A DNA stretch of 64,000 nucleotides from assembly GCA_026545765.1 (NCBI GenBank), contig CM048841.1, positions 94,693,352-94,757,351 on the forward strand. Reading direction: 5' to 3'. This stretch comes from Plantago major (lineage: Eukaryota > Streptophyta > Magnoliopsida > Lamiales > Plantaginaceae). The notes below the pieces were generated by a model. The model was not told the DNA's origin. It saw only the letters and a list, made by a program, of their open reading frames with translations, and did not search any database. This document shows positions 1-12,058 of this stretch, piece by piece. Within the stretch, counting starts at the first letter, position 1. The number at the start of each line of letters is the position of its first letter. The position numbers were made by a program, and so were the translations under genes.

Positions 1-1334
1 CTTGTACTTCTTCATCAAGGTTTCTGATAGCGGCAACCATCTCAGATATGGGTTTCTTGCCTTTGGAGGATGGTTTCTTTGGTGAAGATGCAGCGTTAGC
101 ATCATGCTTTGCTTCAGATGCTTGTTCAGCATCTAGCTCCTTAGTAATATAGTCAACAGCTTCCCGGAGCTCTTTAATCTCAGAGTAATCTTGTGTTTCC
201 TTGCGTGTTTGTTCTTCAAGTTTATCTAGCTTGACTCTGGATTCAGCTATCTTTTCTTCCAGTTGAAGATGTAGCTGTTGTTCTTCCTCCAACATTTGTT
301 TGAGTTGAGCAACTCTGGCTTGTGCATCTGATATTTTCTGAGTTGCTTCCTCAGAGTGCTCAACTACTTGTTCAGTAGTATCTTTGTGTTGGGGAGTTGG
401 ATGAGTAGATTTCTAAGGAGATGGAGGAGGGGATTTTTGTGATGTCTTCTCAGTGTGCTTTTCAGCAGCTGAGGCATTGTTTCCTTGTGGAATCCTTCCT
501 GTCCCTGGTTCAGGGGCATCATCATCATCCTTCTTATCCTCATTCTTGTGATGATTAGAAGGAGGATCTTCATAATTGTTCTCATCAGTTTCCTTCTCTT
601 CTTCATCTTCAGAGACCAGGTTGATCACTTCTGGAATAGTGACCGTTTGCCCATTAACTTCCTCTTGTTCAGAGGGTATGTATTGTAGAGTCTGGGGCAA
701 AGTAGGCTTGAATGCCATCTGTAGTCTGGTCTAACCATCCGCTTGTTTGAAAGCTTGGATCAGCTTTCTGGCCACTTCCTTGACAAAATCCTTATCCATC
801 AATGTTCCGCAAGAATATTGCTCAGTGGGGAACATTGCATGGACGTAGTTTTCCAAGTCAAGGGCTCGTGCTCTCCTTGTGTGGTGATCAGTCACCTTTA
901 AGATTTCAGATAGATCGGAGCATCGGAGCTTTTGCCATTTCTTGAAGCATTTCAGATGCTTTGGCATAGTGTGTTCCTTGAAGAAAGGAAGCAGGTCCTC
1001 TTTCTCATCAACAGGGACCTTAGTGGCACTTGTTTGAGCCTGAAAGAAAGCGTTCTGAATTAATTTCAAAACTTTAGTAGATATCTGGGCTTTAGAATAG
1101 AAAGGTATCTGAGTTACCTGTGTGACAGGCTCAGATGACTCGACTACTAAGGTTCCAGGTGCCTCAGATATCTGTTTGAATTTCCTTAACAGGAGACTCA
1201 GAATCATTGTTCTCAGAAACTTTCTCAGTTTCTGGTGTTCTTTCTGGTGATGTTGCCTTGGGGGCTTCATCAATTTCCATGGGTGCAGGGGATGTCGCAA
1301 CTCTTTCCCCTTGCACTTCTACTTCTGAATGAGC

Positions 1335-1417
1335 CTGTAAGTAGAAAGTATTGAGTAATTAGAGAAGAATTTATATTAACCCATAATGAAGAATGTTTAT
1401 CACTGATTTTCATATAC
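1335..1417 (-). other. Intron-like segment 3 of envelope-like gene
   Basis: An 83-nt AT-rich segment begins AAG|GTATATG and ends in a pyrimidine-rich acceptor, TTTCTACTTACAG|GCTC. This is the most canonical of the three. It is phase 0 and, like the others, is followed by GCT (Ala). It contains a stop in the upstream frame, so readthrough would truncate the protein. Confidence 0.65.
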
Positions 1418-1519
1418 CTTCATACTAGAAGGCTCAATGACATTTTCTTCAGAAACCTTGACGGTTTCTGGGTCCTTTTCTGGCATTTCTGCCTTATCTT
1501 CTTCTTTCTCAGTTGGAGC

Positions 1520-1598
1520 CTATTAGAAACATCCACTTAATTAGTTAAGTGTATTAACGTATAACTGAAAAGTAATATCTTAAGAAACTCTCTATCAC
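1520..1598 (-). other. Intron-like segment 2 of envelope-like gene
   Basis: A 79-nt segment begins CAG|GTGATA and ends TTTCTAATAG|GCTCC, with a branch-point-like CTTAACTAAT about 20 nt before the acceptor. Both sides are phase 0. Removing it joins two acidic, Glu/Lys/Pro-rich coding stretches, and reading through it meets a stop. The exon that follows (1519-1418) is 102 nt, again whole codons. Confidence 0.6.
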
Positions 1599-1706
1599 CT
1601 GTAGCACAGGCTCAGATTCCTTAAGAGGTGAGGTTTTAGTAGCCTCCTTCTCAGTCTCTGAGGCAAGCTTTCCAGCTTCCTCTTGTTCTTGTGTTTCTAA
1701 TTCAGC

Positions 1707-1786
1707 ATGTAACAAAGAAATTTTATTAAATAACAAGATTAATAAACACAAATTATCACAAGTAGAGAGTTAAACCATTCAGCTAC
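1707..1786 (-). other. Intron-like segment 1 of envelope-like gene
   Basis: The upstream exon ends in CAG at a codon boundary and the segment starts GTAGCT. The downstream coding frame resumes at GCT (Ala). The expected acceptor reads TTACAT instead of TTACAG, so its final AG appears mutated. Length is 80 nt, close to the other two segments. The exon that follows (1706-1599) is 108 nt, an exact number of codons. I infer an ancestral intron that may no longer splice at this site. Confidence 0.5.
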
Positions 1787-3691
1787 CTGAGCAGTGTCAG
1801 GCTGATTGGTCTCTGGAACTTGTGACCCTTCTATGTTTTGGTCTTGTTGCTCCATTTCAGCTTCTTTGTTTGAAGTTTCAGGTACTTCAGACCTTTCCTG
1901 AGTATGCAACTCAGTTGCCTCCCCTGATTGATCATTCTGAGCAGATGCCTCAGTTTGATTCCTCTCATTGAGTTGGGAAACCTGCTCTTTTGCAGGATTT
2001 TCTTCAGCAATGAAAGATGCTGGTTTTTGTAACTCAAGTACCATTTCAGCAGTATTCACATCTGGCTGTTGTGGTTGTTGTGCTTGAGACAGACTGTTGG
2101 GTGTTGAGGTAATGGAAGTATCCTCCAACACTAAGCTATCATTCATCAGAGCATCTTCAATATCTTTCATTCTTTCTTGCTCTGATGGTGTAATCTGTCC
2201 AGTGACCTTGGACACAGTTGCTTCTTCAGCAACCTTTAAAGCAGGTGCTTGTTCAGCAACCTGTGGTGTAGGTTCTTCTTCAGATACCTCTACACCAGTT
2301 ACTTTTTCAGTAACCTTAGCCCTTTGTGATTTTTCTAGGATTTGAGAGATGACTAATTCATCATCTTCATCGTCAAAGCTCTCATCAGCATTAGGAACTG
2401 ATTGGTCCATAATCCCTGCGGTTTCTGTAGATAGGGCTTGGTATCTATCACTACTTTCTTTAGCAGCATTGATGAGTTCATCAGCAAGGCTTTCGACAAT
2501 AGTCTTAACATTTCTGAAAGCACTTTCTCTTGCTGAGTCTACTTGTTGATGGCGATACATTTTGCGGCAAGATTGATGAGTTCATCTGCATTTATGAGTT
2601 CATCAGCAATGGCGGCAGGTATCTGGGAATCGACAACCTCAATGGGTGTGCCTTCTGATTTGCCAGCAGACTTCTTTCGTGAAGTTCTGGGCTTCTTGGT
2701 CGCAACCTTTCCCTCAGATACCTCTTCAGTCTTTCACTTCTTGGAACCTTTCTGAGATCCAGTAACCTTTTTCATCAAGTTCGTATACTCATATTTGTAG
2801 AGTAGGTTACTATTGGCTATATCAGCCTTCTCTCTGAGCTCAATGCCAAGCTTCTCCAGCAAGTAGCATATCTTTAGACCATAGCTTACTGTGGCCTTTG
2901 GCTCATCGAGTCCCTTAGCGATTTTAGGCTCAAAGCCTTGAATCTTCTTCACAAGCTTCATAAAGGCGTACTTTCCCCAATTGAAAGGGTTTTTCAGCCT
3001 TTTGTCTTGTTGTTGCAACAAGAACATCATTATCCAGCGTTCTTGGCTTATCTGGTCAGCACCTCCTTGTAGACCATCAAAGCATCTGTGAAGAATGCAT
3101 GCCAAGACATCCCAGTGAACCAACAGATGTCTGGTTCTGATGTCAGCAAACTTGAAATCAGTGGGTGTATCTGATTTTTCAAGATCACACACGTCACTGT
3201 ACATCTGTTTTACACCTTCAAGGAGATCATCATCCTTGGTGTCTATTTCAAAATCCTTTCCAAGATTTTGAAGATCAAACAACTTACAGAAAGTTGTTAA
3301 GTCCAAAAGGATTTCCTTTCCTTGGACTTTAGTTTTTATAGACACTATTGCAGTGCCTTCAGAAACACATGATATAATCCTGGAGTTATTGTAGAATTCT
3401 AACACATCTAGTGAAGAAATTCCACTGGGAAGAGCAGATAGAAAACCCTTGATTTGTGCCTTTTCAAGCATGTCAAGAATTAGCTTCCTATCGGCTTAAT
3501 TTTCAACAGCAGCCGTGAGGTATTCCTCAATCATGGCACCACCCCAAATCATTCTGTGATTTGAAGTCCAATGATCGGGATTAAAGTCTCCTACCAATCG
3601 ATTGTTTACTATAACCAACTCTGGTGCTTGCTTTTCAACAGTACCAGTGGTAGAAGATTGGGGTTTCGGTGAGCGAACGCTTAGGAGCCAT

Positions 3692-4461
3692 CTCTTTATA
3701 TAGTGCAAGTGTTTTGAAAGTTTGAAAGAGATTTGGGTGAGAGATTAGTGATTCTTTGCGTAAAACTAACAGAAATTTGCAGAGGTTGAAGAATGGTTTT
3801 TGCTATTCTTGTGCAAGTCTGAATGTTGGATTAGGCGAAAGTAATTTCTTTTGCCAAAATCCTATATATATAGCAACGTAATTCAGACAAACATATACAT
3901 ACAAATTGGTTTTGTATATACGTATCTGTGAATTGCAGTAAGGCGTGGGTAAAAGTTTGTTCGACATTAAATGCATAGTGGGCCATGTCGGAATTTCAAC
4001 AGTCCACTATTTACCGAGAATTAATCTCTGCCGTAAAGATCAATCGCCCATTTCATCAAGGGTCACCATTGCTTCTTCAGCAATGATCACAATCAACAAT
4101 TGTAATTGTGCCCATTTAATGAATGTTGGCTATTAGCTATCTGAATCATGTTTCTGTGTGAATGAGAACACTGTTTGTATCTGATTCTATCTTATACTTG
4201 TTGTCTTTTCAAAGTTTTTCACAAAGATAGAAATAGTACAAATTTCAAGATAGTAGTTAACTGTAGACAGTTGTACTATTCTCTTTTGTGTTCCCCCTCA
4301 CTGAGTGATCTAGATATCTGAGTACCCGTCTCAGAAATCTTCAAATAGTCATTTTACCCTTTATCCTTTGGTTTCTGGAACCAGATTCCTCTTTTCTGGA
4401 TAACCGTTCCAGATTTCTTTTCTCTCTCCTTTGATATCTTCTTCAGATATCTGAACTTTTT
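3692..4461 (-). other. Non-coding spacer between RNase H and envelope-like gene
   Basis: About 770 nt of internal element sequence with no long minus-strand frame. The matching spacer in element B is 47918-48848. It includes a run of short TATA-like words (3860-3925), which could supply a leader for a subgenomic RNA, but this is inference. Confidence 0.5.
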
Positions 4462-6516
4462 TCAGTTCTTTGGTAGCTCCATTAGTCCAAGACTATGTCT
4501 TAAGGCTAACAATCTACTTTCTTGTAGTGGCTTAGTAAAGATATCTGCAAGTTGGTCTTCAGTGCCAATCTTGAGTATCTCTATATTGCCTTTTTCAACA
4601 TGGTCTCTGATGAAGTGGTGTCTAACATCAATGTGCTTTGTTCTTGCGTGAAACTTAGGATTCTGAGTTATGGAAATGGCACTTGTGTTGTCATAGAAAA
4701 TGGGAGTTTTCTCTTCATTGAGTCCATAGTCTCTGAGTTGTTGTTGTATCCACAATATCCGTGAAGCACAACACCCAGCAGCAATATATTCAGCCTCTGT
4801 GGTAGATGTGTAAATTGAATTTTGTTTCTTGCTGAACCAAGATATCAATCTAGCACCAAGAAATTGACATGTTCCTGAGGTGCTTTTTCTGTCAAGCAAT
4901 GATCCAGCATAGTCGGCATCTGAATAGCCAACCAAACTCAATCCACTATCTTTTGGATACCACAATCCAACTTCTACAGTACCTTTTACATACCTCAATA
5001 TTTTCATAGCAATGTTGTAATGTGATTGCATTGGATTTGTCTGAAATCTAGCACACACTCCAACTGCATATTGAATATCAGGTCTACTTGCAGTGAGGTA
5101 TAGTAGAGATCCAATCAATTTCCTATACTTGTGTTCTTCAACACTCTTGTCAGATTCAATATAGGTCATTTTGGTTCCAATGCTCATTGGTATCTTAGCA
5201 TTCTTTTCAGAAAGCTTTAGATTAAACTTATTGAGCATGTCCTTTGCATACTTTGTTTGACTAATGAATATTCCATCATTGAGTTGCTTGACTTGCAGCC
5301 CTAGGAAGTAATTCAATTCTCCCATCATGCTCATCTCAGATTTACATTTCATGAGTTCAACAAAGTCTTCACAAAGTTGCTTGTCTTTAGATCCAAATAT
5401 AATGTCATCAACATATACTTGAACTAAAAGTAGTTTCCCATCATGGTTCAATGTGAAGAGTGTTTTATCAACATCTCCTTTCTTGAAACCACTTTCTAGT
5501 AAGTATCTGGCCAATGTATCATACCATGCTCTTGGAGCTAGTTTCAGCCCATACAGAGCTTTCTGAAGCTTATAGACCATCCTACTTTCTGAGGAAACTT
5601 CAAAACCTGGTGGTTGCTCAACATAGACTTCCTCAGCAAGTTCACCATTTAGAAATGCACTCTTGACATCCATCTGATAAACTGTAAAGTCATTATGAGC
5701 TGCAAAGGCTAGAAAGAGTCTTATTGCATCCAATCTTGCAACTGGTGCATAAGATTCATCAAAATCTAGTCCTTGATGCAGGTGAATCCCTTGGCAACCA
5801 ACCTAGCTTTGTTTCTGGTTATTTCACCAGATTCATTCATTTTGTTTCTGAAAACCCACTTGGTTCCGATTACAGATATTCCGACAACAAATGGAACCAG
5901 TTTCCAGACTTTGTTTCTCTCAAATTGATCCAATTCTTCTTGCATTGCAGAGATCCAATCTTGATCCTTTAATGCTTCTTCAATAGTTTTTAGTTCAATG
6001 TTTGAGATGAAACATCCATAGAGACAATTTACATTTTCTGCGATTGCTCTTCTAGTTCTAACTCCTTGGTCTATGGGACCAATCACATCCTTTGCAGGAT
6101 GATTTCTTATCCATTTCATAATGGGTTTTGAACTAGTAGGATCAATATCATTTTGATTAGAATGTGAATCAATATGATCTTGATGAGATACTTGTCAAGA
6201 TGTCGAGATATCGACACATGGGAAATGCCATGGATATCGACACTCTTCGATGTTAGAGATATCGAATCTTGTATTTCACAATCTCATTTTGATACCTTTT
6301 CATGATGAAGGTTCGAGAACTTTGTTCCATTTCTGGAATTCTCATAGGAAATTCTTCATCATGTCTTAGAGTCATCTGGTTGTTACTAAGCATAGGTTGC
6401 TTTTCATCGTCAGACTCATCCTCTATTTGAATGATAGAATTGTTTCCTTCTGAGGATCCTTTTTCAGAATCTTTAATCATCAGTTCTTTGAACCTATCTG
6501 AGAGATCATCATTCAA
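4462..6516 (-). pseudogene. Reverse transcriptase and RNase H of element A
   Basis: The main open stretch, 4462-5733, carries the copia RT with palm motif YVDD and then a Ty1-type RNase H. It ends near the phrase TKHIDVRHHFIRDH typical of the copia C-terminus. The RT N-terminus lies in another frame at 5766-6119 (phrase [14 protein letters not shown]). A linker rich in Asp, Glu and Ser lies at 6253-6516. The switches between these pieces are frameshifts, so no single product could be made. Enzyme roles (cDNA synthesis and removal of the RNA template) follow from family knowledge. Confidence 0.9.
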
Positions 6517-6608
6517 GAGTACTTTCTTGTTTTCTTCATAGAATACTACATGAACAGATTCCTCAATCTTTTGCGTTCTTTTGTTATAGATTCTATAGGC
6601 TTTGCTAT

Positions 6609-7769
6609 TCAGAGAATAACTAAGAAATACTCCTTCATCTGCCTTGGTTGAAATGTTCTCAAGTATTCTTTTCCATTATTTAGAACGAAACATCTGCAAC
6701 CAAACACCCTTAGATGTTTGATACTAGGGGGTCTACCAATGAAAAGCTCGTAAGGAGTTTTGTCATGGTGTTTGTTAATCAGACATCTATTTTGAGTGTA
6801 GCATGCTGTGTTTACAGCTTCAACCCAATAGATTTCACTTATTTCAGTGTCAGCAAGCATTGTTCTTGCTGCTTCTTTCAGGGTCCTATTCTTTCTTTCA
6901 GCAACACCATTTTGCTGTGGTGTCCTTACAGAAGATAGTTGATGTTGTATACCTTTGCAGGTACAAAACTCTTTTATGTACTGGTTCACAAACTCAGTAC
7001 CATGGTCTGTTCTGATTATAGATACCTTATCATTTTTCATGACTTCGAGCTTATTCAGCAAGTTGGGTATCTCAACCCTTGCATCATATTTGTGTTTGAG
7101 AAAGACAACCCAAGTGAATCTTGAGTAATCATCAAAAAGATCCATATGTAACATTTGCAGTGGCCTTTCACTGGAATGTCTAGTTTTAGACTTGAAAGAT
7201 GTTTTGGATTGTTTTTCCATTTGGCAAGTTGAACATACACCTTCATTTCTATATGCCATTTTGGGTAAACCAACCACCAACTCTTTCTTGGCTAGCTTAT
7301 TCAGAGTTTTGAAATTCAAGTGACTCATTCTTTTATGCCATAGCCAATTTTCTTCAGTATGGCCAGATTGACTCACCATGAGACATTCTTCAGTTATGGC
7401 GGATGCCCAATCAGCAACATAAAGATTTCCTTTACGCCTTGCAACCAAGACTGTCTGCTTTGACTCATTGTCAATCACTTTGCATAGTTTTGACTTGATC
7501 TTGACAGTGTACCCTTTGTCTACCAGTTGACTCATGCTTAGGAGATTATATTTCAATCCCTTTACATGTAGTACTTCGGAGGTTTTAAGGGCTCCAAACT
7601 TTAGATTGCCAAATCCTATGGTTGGATTTTCATCTCCTCCAGCAAACCTGATAATTGGTCCATCATTGCATTTTCTGTAGTCAATCAGATTTGCTTTGTC
7701 TCCTGTCATGTGCTTCCCACATCCACTATCAAAATGCCACTTTGGGTTTGTCTTTAGAGTGTTCTGCAC
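6609..7769 (-). pseudogene. Protease and integrase of element A
   Basis: The aspartic protease motif DSGC is followed by HMTGD. Then come a GAG-pre-integrase domain with the WLWHKRMSHLN histidine/cysteine region and an integrase core. The first catalytic Asp (HMDLF), second Asp (RTDHGTEF) and the Glu (GVAERK) are all visible. About 20 residues present in element B right after HMDLF are missing here, which would damage the integrase fold. The frame ends just before the linker of the RT part. Confidence 0.88.
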
Positions 7770-7787
7770 AAAATAGGAAACAGGAGA

Positions 7788-10304
7788 TTAGCTTCTCATA
7801 CCAGCAATGGAACCATTTGGACTAAAGAATCTTCCAGTAGGAATCCACTTTTGAATGAATTTCTTAGGAGCATTCTTTTGTCTAACAGGAACATAAGGAG
7901 GAATTCTAGTTAAATGAATAGTATTATTGTCATTAAGAACTATTTTCTTCCTTGGTGTGTTCCTTGGTGCTCCATTTGGTGCTTTCAAATACCTGTCAGG
8001 TTTCTGAGTCTGCTTCTCAGCAAACTTAGCTTTCCTAGCCAGATTTCTTCTAGCCCTGGCATTCAGATTTTCAATGGCTTGATTCAACTTCCACTTCTAG
8101 TAATTGTTGTGAGCAATTCTAGCCTTTAACCATCGTTCTTGCCCTTATTTGTATTCATGAGCAAGTTGTTTCCCGATAGCTTTATAGCCAATGCCATTCT
8201 GAGAACCTGGTGCTATCTGAGATCTTTTCTCAACAGCTTTGCTAGTCTCTGGGTAATCTATTTTCTTTCCAGAAAACGTGACATAGGAGAATTTGTCAGC
8301 TCCTGCAATTTTTCCTTTCTGAGAGACATAGCACTGTGGGTGATTACACTTTTCAGTGTAATGTTTCTTTTCAGAAATATTCCCAACAGATTTCTTTTGG
8401 ACTTGTTTTTCCCACAAAGGTTTAGTCGCAACTGCCTTTCCTTTGTCAACAACCTTAGCTTTCGACGATCATCAGGTTGTTTGGGAACCACCATGCTGAG
8501 CACTGACAAATGTTCGTCTTTCATCACTCTTATTCAGAGTGGTAGAACTATCTGTGTGTGTGTCCAGCCCAAGTTCTCTCTTTTATGAAGGGTCTCTTAA
8601 ATAAGATTGTACTTCAGTAAGAGTGTCACTAGCTTTGGCATAAGATTGAAAAGATAGTTCTTTCTTTTTGAGTTCTTTATTCTCAGAAAGAAGATCTTCA
8701 CATTTCTTTTGAAGATTGGCCAATGCTTCTTTATGTGACTTTTCAGTCTCAGATATCTGAGCCTTGAGAAATGCATTTTCAACATCCTTTTTCTCAGATA
8801 TCTTGAGTAATTGTGAATTTTCCTTTACAAGAGAATTCTTTTCTTCTTCAAGGATTTCTGCTCTAGCTCGGACCATTAGAAATTCTCTTTCGTAGAGATC
8901 AAGCTCTCTTCTGAGATGTTCCAGATCTTTGATTCCTTCCTCATCACTTTCATATGTATAACAAGAAGTATGTGTTACCTCACCAGCCATTAGACAAGGT
9001 TCAATGTTGGAGATATCTGGAAAGATCTCTTAAGCCATTCCACACACTTCTTTCTTCTTTTGTCCAAAGTCAATTACTTCATGAGAAACATTGCACATTT
9101 CTGGAGAAGGCAGTGTGGAATCATCTGAGTCTTCATCCTCAGAATCAGACTCAATGTCTAGAGCATCCAATTGGCGTTGGATCTTTTTCCTTTCTTCAGT
9201 GAGCATAGCTCTTTGACTTCTTTTGAAGATCCTTCTATCTTTCTTGTCACCTGTCTTAAGTTTGTTGAAGGCAGGGAAATCCTTCTTGAAATGACCAGGT
9301 TTCTGACAATAGAAACAGATATCGTTTCCGATTTCTGCTTCCTCAGTACTTGATGCTTTCAGAGCCAGCTTGTTCAGCGAGCTTTGCATATTTTTGTACT
9401 GTTGATAGTTTGAGCCTAGATGCTTTTTCAGCTTCTCTTTGGCTTTTCTTCTCTCAATTTCTCGACTGACATATTTTCCCATTTGCTTTACAGCAAGAGA
9501 ATCCTCAGTCACCTCCTTGCCTTTCTTCTTTTCAGAAGTTCCTTGAGCGACTAGAGCAACATTCTGCAACTTCCCAGTTGTTTGTTCTCTTTGAGTTGTC
9601 TCATAGCCAACGGTGGCAAGGTGAGAGAAAAGTTCCACTGGAGTGATATCTGGCATTCCTTGGTTAAAATAGAAAAACTTTGTGTGCTCCCAGTTATGAT
9701 TTAGACTTCTCACAATAGTCTTAATCTTTTCTGACTTGGTATATCTATTACTTTCACCAAGTGCAGCCATGTCACTCATAAGTGTTGTAAACCGGAAATC
9801 TAGTTCTTCAAGAGTCTCTGTGGGACCTTGTTTAAAGTTTTGGAATTTGAGCTTCAAAACTTCGAACTTATTTTCCTTTGTTTTCTCAGTGCCGGCACAG
9901 ATTTCTTCAATAAGTTGCCAGGCCACTTTCGCCGTTTTTGCACCCCACAGTTTACACTGTATGTGCTCTGGAGTAGAACGTATGATGATATTACGAGCCT
10001 GACCATCCAGTCGATTTCTCTTGGCATCTTCCGATGTCCAGGGCTCTCTGGGTTTTGGTTCGTAAATAACTTGACTAGCAGGTCTACCACTGGTTGACGC
10101 ATCTGTTTTTGAAGACCCATCACTTTGTTCTCTGTCTCTACCATTAGAATCCTCTATGACTTGCTTGAGTTGTTGAATGACTATTGGGCCATTCTTTATC
10201 ACTTCGATCATTTCGTCACTGATGGCTTCTAGGTGGAGCATCATGTTGTTCTTCCATTTCTCATAATTCTCTGGCTTGAGAATTGGGGCGTCACTTAAAG
10301 ACAT
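7788..10304 (-). pseudogene. Gag region of element A (frameshifted)
   Basis: The ATG at 10304 starts MSLSDAPILKPENYEKWK, a copia gag (UBN2-type) N-terminus. A zinc knuckle follows near 9290, but its last Cys is replaced by Phe (CFYCQKPGHFKKDF). An in-frame stop at 9030-9032 interrupts the protein. It continues at 8583-8990 as a Glu/Lys/Leu-rich coiled coil, then as a second Cys/His-containing segment (CNHPQCY, about 8340) and a basic tail rich in Arg/Asn at 7788-8087. The long coiled-coil gag is typical of Sireviruses. Several frameshifts separate the parts. Confidence 0.85.
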
Positions 10305-10408
10305 CCTGCAGCAAACACACTAAACAAACAAATCAAGTGTAGGTGAAAAACAGTTAGTGGGCACTTATATGGGATCTAGGTTCAGTGCAGAAGGCTTGGG
10401 AACCTCCT

Positions 10409-10420
10409 ACTCTGATACCA
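10409..10420 (-). promoter_or_regulatory. Primer-binding site of element A
   Basis: The minus strand reads TGGTATCAGAGT two bases downstream of the LTR end. It differs by one base from TGGTATCAGAGC, complementary to the 3' end of plant initiator Met-tRNA and used to prime minus-strand cDNA. Element B has the unmutated form at 41934-41945. Confidence 0.9.
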
Positions 10421-10829
10421 CTTGTTGGTCCAGATAACGGCAAAGTAAAAGACTAGGGGGGGTGAATAGTCTTTTAAAACTTTTGTCGATAAACACAGTT
10501 TCTCAGATATCTGTGAAGATATCTGATACTTAATTTCAGAGAGCGGAAGACTTTTCTGTGATAAGTGCACGTGCTCAGCAAGATAATTGTAAATACTTTG
10601 CAAGATAAATAAAGCAATTAATAAACTGCAGAAAGTAAATAACACAAGTCTTTTTATAGTGGTATCTGAAGGTGGCGTAATCCTTCAACTAATCCACTTC
10701 GGCCTTTCTCAGGCCTAGAATCCACTAAGACAGATAATTGAGGTAACCTTACAAGTATCTTCTCTAGATTCTTAAATAACACTAGGTTCCCAACCAAGTG
10801 TTCCCCCTGAGTTATTCTCCGGCTTTCAC

Positions 10830-10960
10830 AGCCAAGTACTTCCTGTACTCATAAACCTTTTGAGCTGTTCCTTAGTTTCCCAAACTAAGTACTTCCTATG
10901 CTCAGTAACCTTGGAGTTATTCCTGAGTTTCCCAAACTAAGTACTTCCTGTACTCCACGC
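10830..10960 (-). repeat. Three subrepeats inside LTR A
   Basis: The phrase AAGTACTTCC with flanking bases (CCAAACTAAGTACTTCCTG) occurs three times at roughly 40-60 bp spacing. The LTR of element B has two copies (41465-41535). Subrepeats of this kind often lie in copia enhancers; the copy-number difference is seen directly. Confidence 0.7.
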
Positions 10961-11329
10961 CGATTAAGGTGTTGGTTAAGGTAGTTTGTCAGGTGAGCTT
11001 CTTTAATAACTTGTTCAGTTATTCAGATAGCTCTGTGAATCAAGTATACTTAATAAACTTTGCAATGTATGGTATCTTGTTCTTTACTGACCCAAGTCTA
11101 TGATAAGTGTCAAGAGAATGAATCTCAGATATGAAATCTTAGTTCAACTCTTTCACAAATAACAATGCTAGTTAAGGATCAGGACACTTAGAACTTTTGT
11201 GCTACTTAGAATCAAGAGCTTTGGTCGCAACAGAAAGCTTGAAGGTAAGTAGTGTGCTTGAGAGAACTTGTGTGTAAGGTATGTTCTGTGTGTGTTCTAA
11301 GGTGTGTTCTCAAGCAGTCTAAGTGTTGA

Positions 11330-11338
11330 TATTTATAG
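11330..11338 (-). promoter_or_regulatory. TATA box of LTR A
   Basis: CTATAAATA on the minus strand, in the middle of the LTR where the U3/R border is expected. The matching place in LTR B (41076-41084) reads CTAGAAATA, a damaged TATA. Confidence 0.65.
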
Positions 11339-12058
11339 ATGAATTTGAGTGCCGTTTGAATAGTATCCGTTAGGCTTAAAACAAATTCAAACTATTGATA
11401 TCTGAGTATAGTACTGTAGTACGTTTGTCTTCTTCTTCAGAAGCTACCGTTTTTGTTCAGACATCTCTGTCCGCGCATTTAATGCATTGTACTATACTTT
11501 GTCATGTAGTACCAACGGAACTATGCATTGTATCAGATATCTTTTACTATCAGAGTTCTCTGAAGCTTTGCACTTCCTTTTCAGAAATCATCACAACTTC
11601 AGATACCACTTGTTGAAACAACTTGTTATAATATATTTCTTTTCAGAAACATAATTTACGTCCAAGGTATCTGAGTGTAGATATCTGTGGGCACTTTTTT
11701 CATCTCATAAACCTTTTATTCTCATATATCTTTTGCAACACTTGTGTTTCGAAATACTTGTTTCTTCAAGATATCTGGACATAGGTATCTGAAAAACCTT
11801 TGTCTTCAGCAATCTTGTGCAGTCTTCAAATCTTCAAATCCGTTGAACTTTTCCTGCTGGATGCCTTCTTCTTGGTCTTCTTCAGAAAATAAAAATTACA
11901 TTACGAAACCTAACATCCTATACAAGATTTGCTAGACTATCATACTTAGTGAATTTCCTCTTTTACAGTGTTCAAGTGAACCAAGAGTACTAACCACCTT
12001 TCTGAGCTAAGATAAGTCATTAGGTTGCTGATCAAAATCTAAACAGATATTCCTAACA

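Larger units (their letters stand above)
1..3691 (-). pseudogene. Envelope-like gene of element A (broken, runs off window)
   Basis: This is the extra gene downstream of RNase H. The likely start is the ATG at 3689-3691 (reads MAPKR), matching MAPKK in element B. A frameshift just after the start moves the frame, and in-frame stops lie at 3496-3498, 2734-2736, 731-733 and 413-415; further frame changes lie near 2560 and 1165. The N-terminal third looks globular. The middle is rich in Glu, Ser, Thr and Pro. From about 360 to base 1 the frame is open and predicts a Gln/Glu/Leu-rich coiled coil. Three intron-like segments interrupt it at 1707-1786, 1520-1598 and 1335-1417. No signal peptide or clear membrane segment is visible, so a true envelope function is not supported; the name reflects position only. 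Confidence 0.7.
1..12058 (-). mobile_element. Sirevirus-like Ty1/copia retrotransposon A (partial, decayed)
   Basis: Read on the minus strand this is LTR, primer-binding site, gag, protease, integrase, reverse transcriptase, RNase H, then a long extra gene in the envelope position. That order (integrase before RT) is Ty1/copia. The initiator-Met-tRNA type primer site, coiled-coil gag and envelope-like gene point to the Sirevirus (SIRE/Maximus) lineage. The window edge cuts the envelope-like gene, so the 3' LTR is not visible. Every coding part has stops or frameshifts, so the copy is not autonomous. A second copy (B) lies on the plus strand at 40510-49090, which puts two related sequences in inverted orientation about 28 kb apart. 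Lineage assignment is by motif and layout, not by tree. Confidence 0.9.
10423..12058 (-). repeat. LTR of element A
   Basis: On the minus strand it starts TGTTAGGAATATC and ends GGACCAACA, i.e. TG...CA, about 1636 nt. It aligns by eye with the element B LTR (40510-41931) through most of its length. It is flanked by a primer-binding site on one side and a polypurine tract on the other, so it acts as 5' LTR for element A and as 3' LTR for the fragment at 12059-13180. Confidence 0.88.

Noticed and set aside
1..3691. Calling the extra gene a true viral envelope
   Set aside because: No signal peptide, fusion peptide or membrane segment could be seen; only its position supports the name.
10800..10960. 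Possible tRNA or structured RNA in the repeated LTR segment
   Set aside because: The pattern is simple tandem subrepeats without cloverleaf pairing.
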